From Candidatus Aenigmatarchaeota archaeon (GTDB taxonomy: Archaea; Aenigmatarchaeota; Aenigmatarchaeia; CG10238-14; SCSR01): a stretch of 5,911 nucleotides of DNA. This document shows, piece by piece, positions 5,136 through 5,911 of the stretch (the first letter of the stretch is position 1; the number at the start of each line of letters is the position of its first letter). Where the stretch lies: the NCBI GenBank assembly GCA_030018055.1, contig JASEGN010000052.1:1-5911 (forward strand), read 5' to 3'. The notes under the pieces are model-generated. The model had not been told where the DNA came from, did no database searches, and worked only from the letters and a program-made list of their open reading frames with translations. The translations under genes and the position numbers were made by a program.

Positions 5136-5699
5136 ATGAGATATGAAAATGAAAAGGCCTACAGGCTAATTTCTCCAAGGATTTTAATTTTAGTTACAAC
5201 TGTCGATATTTTAGATGGAATAGATGCAATGCCAACAACTTTCGTGGCTCCAGTCTCCTTTAAACCACCACTGGTAATGGTTTCAATTCCACCAAAGAGC
5301 AACACCTATGACAATATTTTAGATAAAAAAGAATTTGTAATAAATGTTTTACCAAGTTTATATGTAACAAAAGTTCTAAAATGTGGTAAACACTTTCCAA
5401 AAGGATTTAACAAACTTCAGCAAGCTGGACTTAATTGGTACTCTTCAGAAAAGGTTAAAGTTCCTAGAGTAAAGGAAGCTAAAATTTGGTTAGAGTGTAG
5501 ATTTGTTGGAGGGCTGCAGATAGACCATCTCAGGTCAACTGATCACGTACCAATGTTAGGTGAAGTTATAACTGCAGAAGTTAGTGATGATGTTGTTACT
5601 GAAGGCAGGGTTGACATGAAAAAACTAAGTCCAGCTATGCACATTACCAGCGAAAGCTTTGCTGTTGGTTTTGAAATTGTGAAAAAGAAAGTTGCTTAA
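5136..5699 (+). CDS. Flavin reductase family protein (FMN-binding split barrel)
   Basis: A 187-residue protein of the flavin-reductase-like / DIM6-NTAB family, which binds FMN in a dimeric split barrel and passes electrons from NAD(P)H or a partner protein. The flavin-binding stretch is at 31-51 (AMPTTFVAPVSF then PPLVMVSIPP), followed by the family's S-NTYDNILDKKEFVINV segment at 55-71. GKHFPKGFNKLQQAGL (84-99) resembles the G-x-x-F-DK-F region. The C-terminal strands contain IWLECRFV (117-124), DHVPMLGEVITAEV (136-149) and ITSESFAVG (170-178). No signal peptide; cytosolic. It has its own TATA box and no Shine-Dalgarno. Whether it acts as an NAD(P)H:FMN reductase or in another flavin reaction cannot be decided from sequence. 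Its stop is directly followed, with no spacer, by the stop of a minus-strand ORF. Confidence 0.88.
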   Translation: MRYENEKAYRLISPRILILVTTVDILDGIDAMPTTFVAPVSFKPPLVMVSIPPKSNTYDNILDKKEFVINVLPSLYVTKVLKCGKHFPKGFNKLQQAGLNWYSSEKVKVPRVKEAKIWLECRFVGGLQIDHLRSTDHVPMLGEVITAEVSDDVVTEGRVDMKKLSPAMHITSESFAVGFEIVKKKVA

Positions 5700-5789
5700 C
5701 TACAACTCTTCCTCTTCCACTTCTTCTCCTCCAAATTCCTCCTCTTCTACTTCCTCTTCCTCTGTTTCCTCCTCTTCCCATTCTTGCAT
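5700..5789 (-). CDS. Extremely acidic 29-residue microprotein with a five-residue repeat
   Basis: Minus-strand ORF from the ATG at 5789 to TAG at 5702-5700. The peptide has 19 Glu in 29 residues and no Lys, Arg or His. After Met-Gln-Glu it runs as five-residue units of one non-acidic residue plus four mostly Glu: W4, T9, V14, F19, V24 and a final L29. Only the F19 unit differs, with GG at 20-21. Glu codons mix GAA and GAG without a simple DNA repeat. A TATA box (5814-5823) is centred about 30 nt upstream, predicting a nearly leaderless mRNA. The stop abuts the flavin reductase stop tail-to-tail. I do not recognise a family. A free acidic peptide could act as a DNA or RNA mimic, a protein-binding tail or a metal-binding peptide; none is shown. 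The main doubt is that any GA-rich tract gives poly-Glu in one frame. Confidence 0.6.
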   Translation of the reverse strand: MQEWEEEETEEEEVEEEEFGGEEVEEEEL

Positions 5790-5813
5790 ATATTAACCTT
5801 CTAAAAAATACGA

Positions 5814-5823
5814 GTATATAAAG
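5814..5823 (-). promoter_or_regulatory. TATA box of the acidic microprotein ORF
   Basis: CTTTATATAC on the minus strand is centred about 30 nt upstream of the ATG at 5789, in the 61-bp gap after the upstream gene's stop. It is one of the two best TATA matches in the window and has no other obvious gene to serve, which supports the short ORF being expressed. Confidence 0.6.
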
Positions 5824-5850
5824 CTTTCGGTTGAGTTACATTTCAAATTT

Positions 5851-5911
5851 TCACATTAATTTTAAAATTTCTTTTATCTTCTCAACACACTCAGGATTAG
5901 CCAGAGTTGAT
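5851..5911 (-). CDS. C-terminal end of an unidentified protein (gene continues beyond right edge)
   Basis: The minus strand reads STLANPECVEKIKEILKLM and then TGA at 5853-5851, with no stop before the window edge. The helical, charged pattern looks like a real C-terminus, and it is on the same strand as the acidic ORF 61 bp downstream. Nineteen residues are too few to name a family. Confidence 0.55.
   Translation of the reverse strand, partial: STLANPECVEKIKEILKLM

Noticed and set aside
1..5911. CRISPR array, insertion sequence, defence or toxin-antitoxin module
   Set aside because: No regularly spaced repeats, terminal inverted repeats, transposase or toxin-like ORF was seen; nearly all sequence is covered by housekeeping-type genes.

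Overview
This 5.9 kb window is a gene-dense, strongly AT-rich stretch of an archaeal genome. The archaeal signs are the start of an AMP phosphorylase (an archaeal branch of the thymidine phosphorylase family), a tRNA-Trp gene that reads only with intron-like insertions and has no encoded CCA, TATA-box promoters about 28-30 nt upstream of start codons, and the lack of clear Shine-Dalgarno sequences, which suggests leaderless transcripts. The sequence alone does not place it in a particular archaeal phylum.

Left part, minus strand (3061 down to 1): four same-strand genes read in the order PRPP synthetase, deoxyribose-phosphate aldolase (4 bp gap), an amidohydrolase-superfamily protein (39 bp gap), and AMP phosphorylase (35 bp gap, with its own TATA-like element; cut by the window edge). 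Three of the four handle phosphorylated pentoses derived from nucleotides: PRPP synthesis, deoxyribose-5-phosphate cleavage, and phosphorolysis of AMP to ribose-1,5-bisphosphate. The amidohydrolase has no known substrate but sits inside this set.

Centre: PRPP synthetase is divergent from a protein-L-isoaspartate methyltransferase gene with only 26 bp between their start codons. The two promoters must overlap, and the start codons lie inside a near-perfect 12-bp inverted repeat. The methyltransferase gene converges on a minus-strand tRNA-Trp(CCA) gene (3746-3857). This gives a normal cloverleaf only if about 18 nt before the anticodon stem and 19 nt after the anticodon are removed as introns. 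The two insertions share an 11-nt near-identical motif, and no canonical bulge-helix-bulge could be fitted.

Right part, plus strand: a zinc-type cation diffusion facilitator, a small membrane protein 10 bp downstream of it, and a flavin-reductase-family FMN protein with a good TATA box. Tail-to-tail with the last gene, with no spacer, is a very short minus-strand ORF (5700-5789). It encodes a 29-residue peptide with 19 glutamates and a strict five-residue periodicity, preceded by a well-placed TATA box. It is the most unusual item in the window. The last 60 bases hold the C-terminus of another minus-strand gene.
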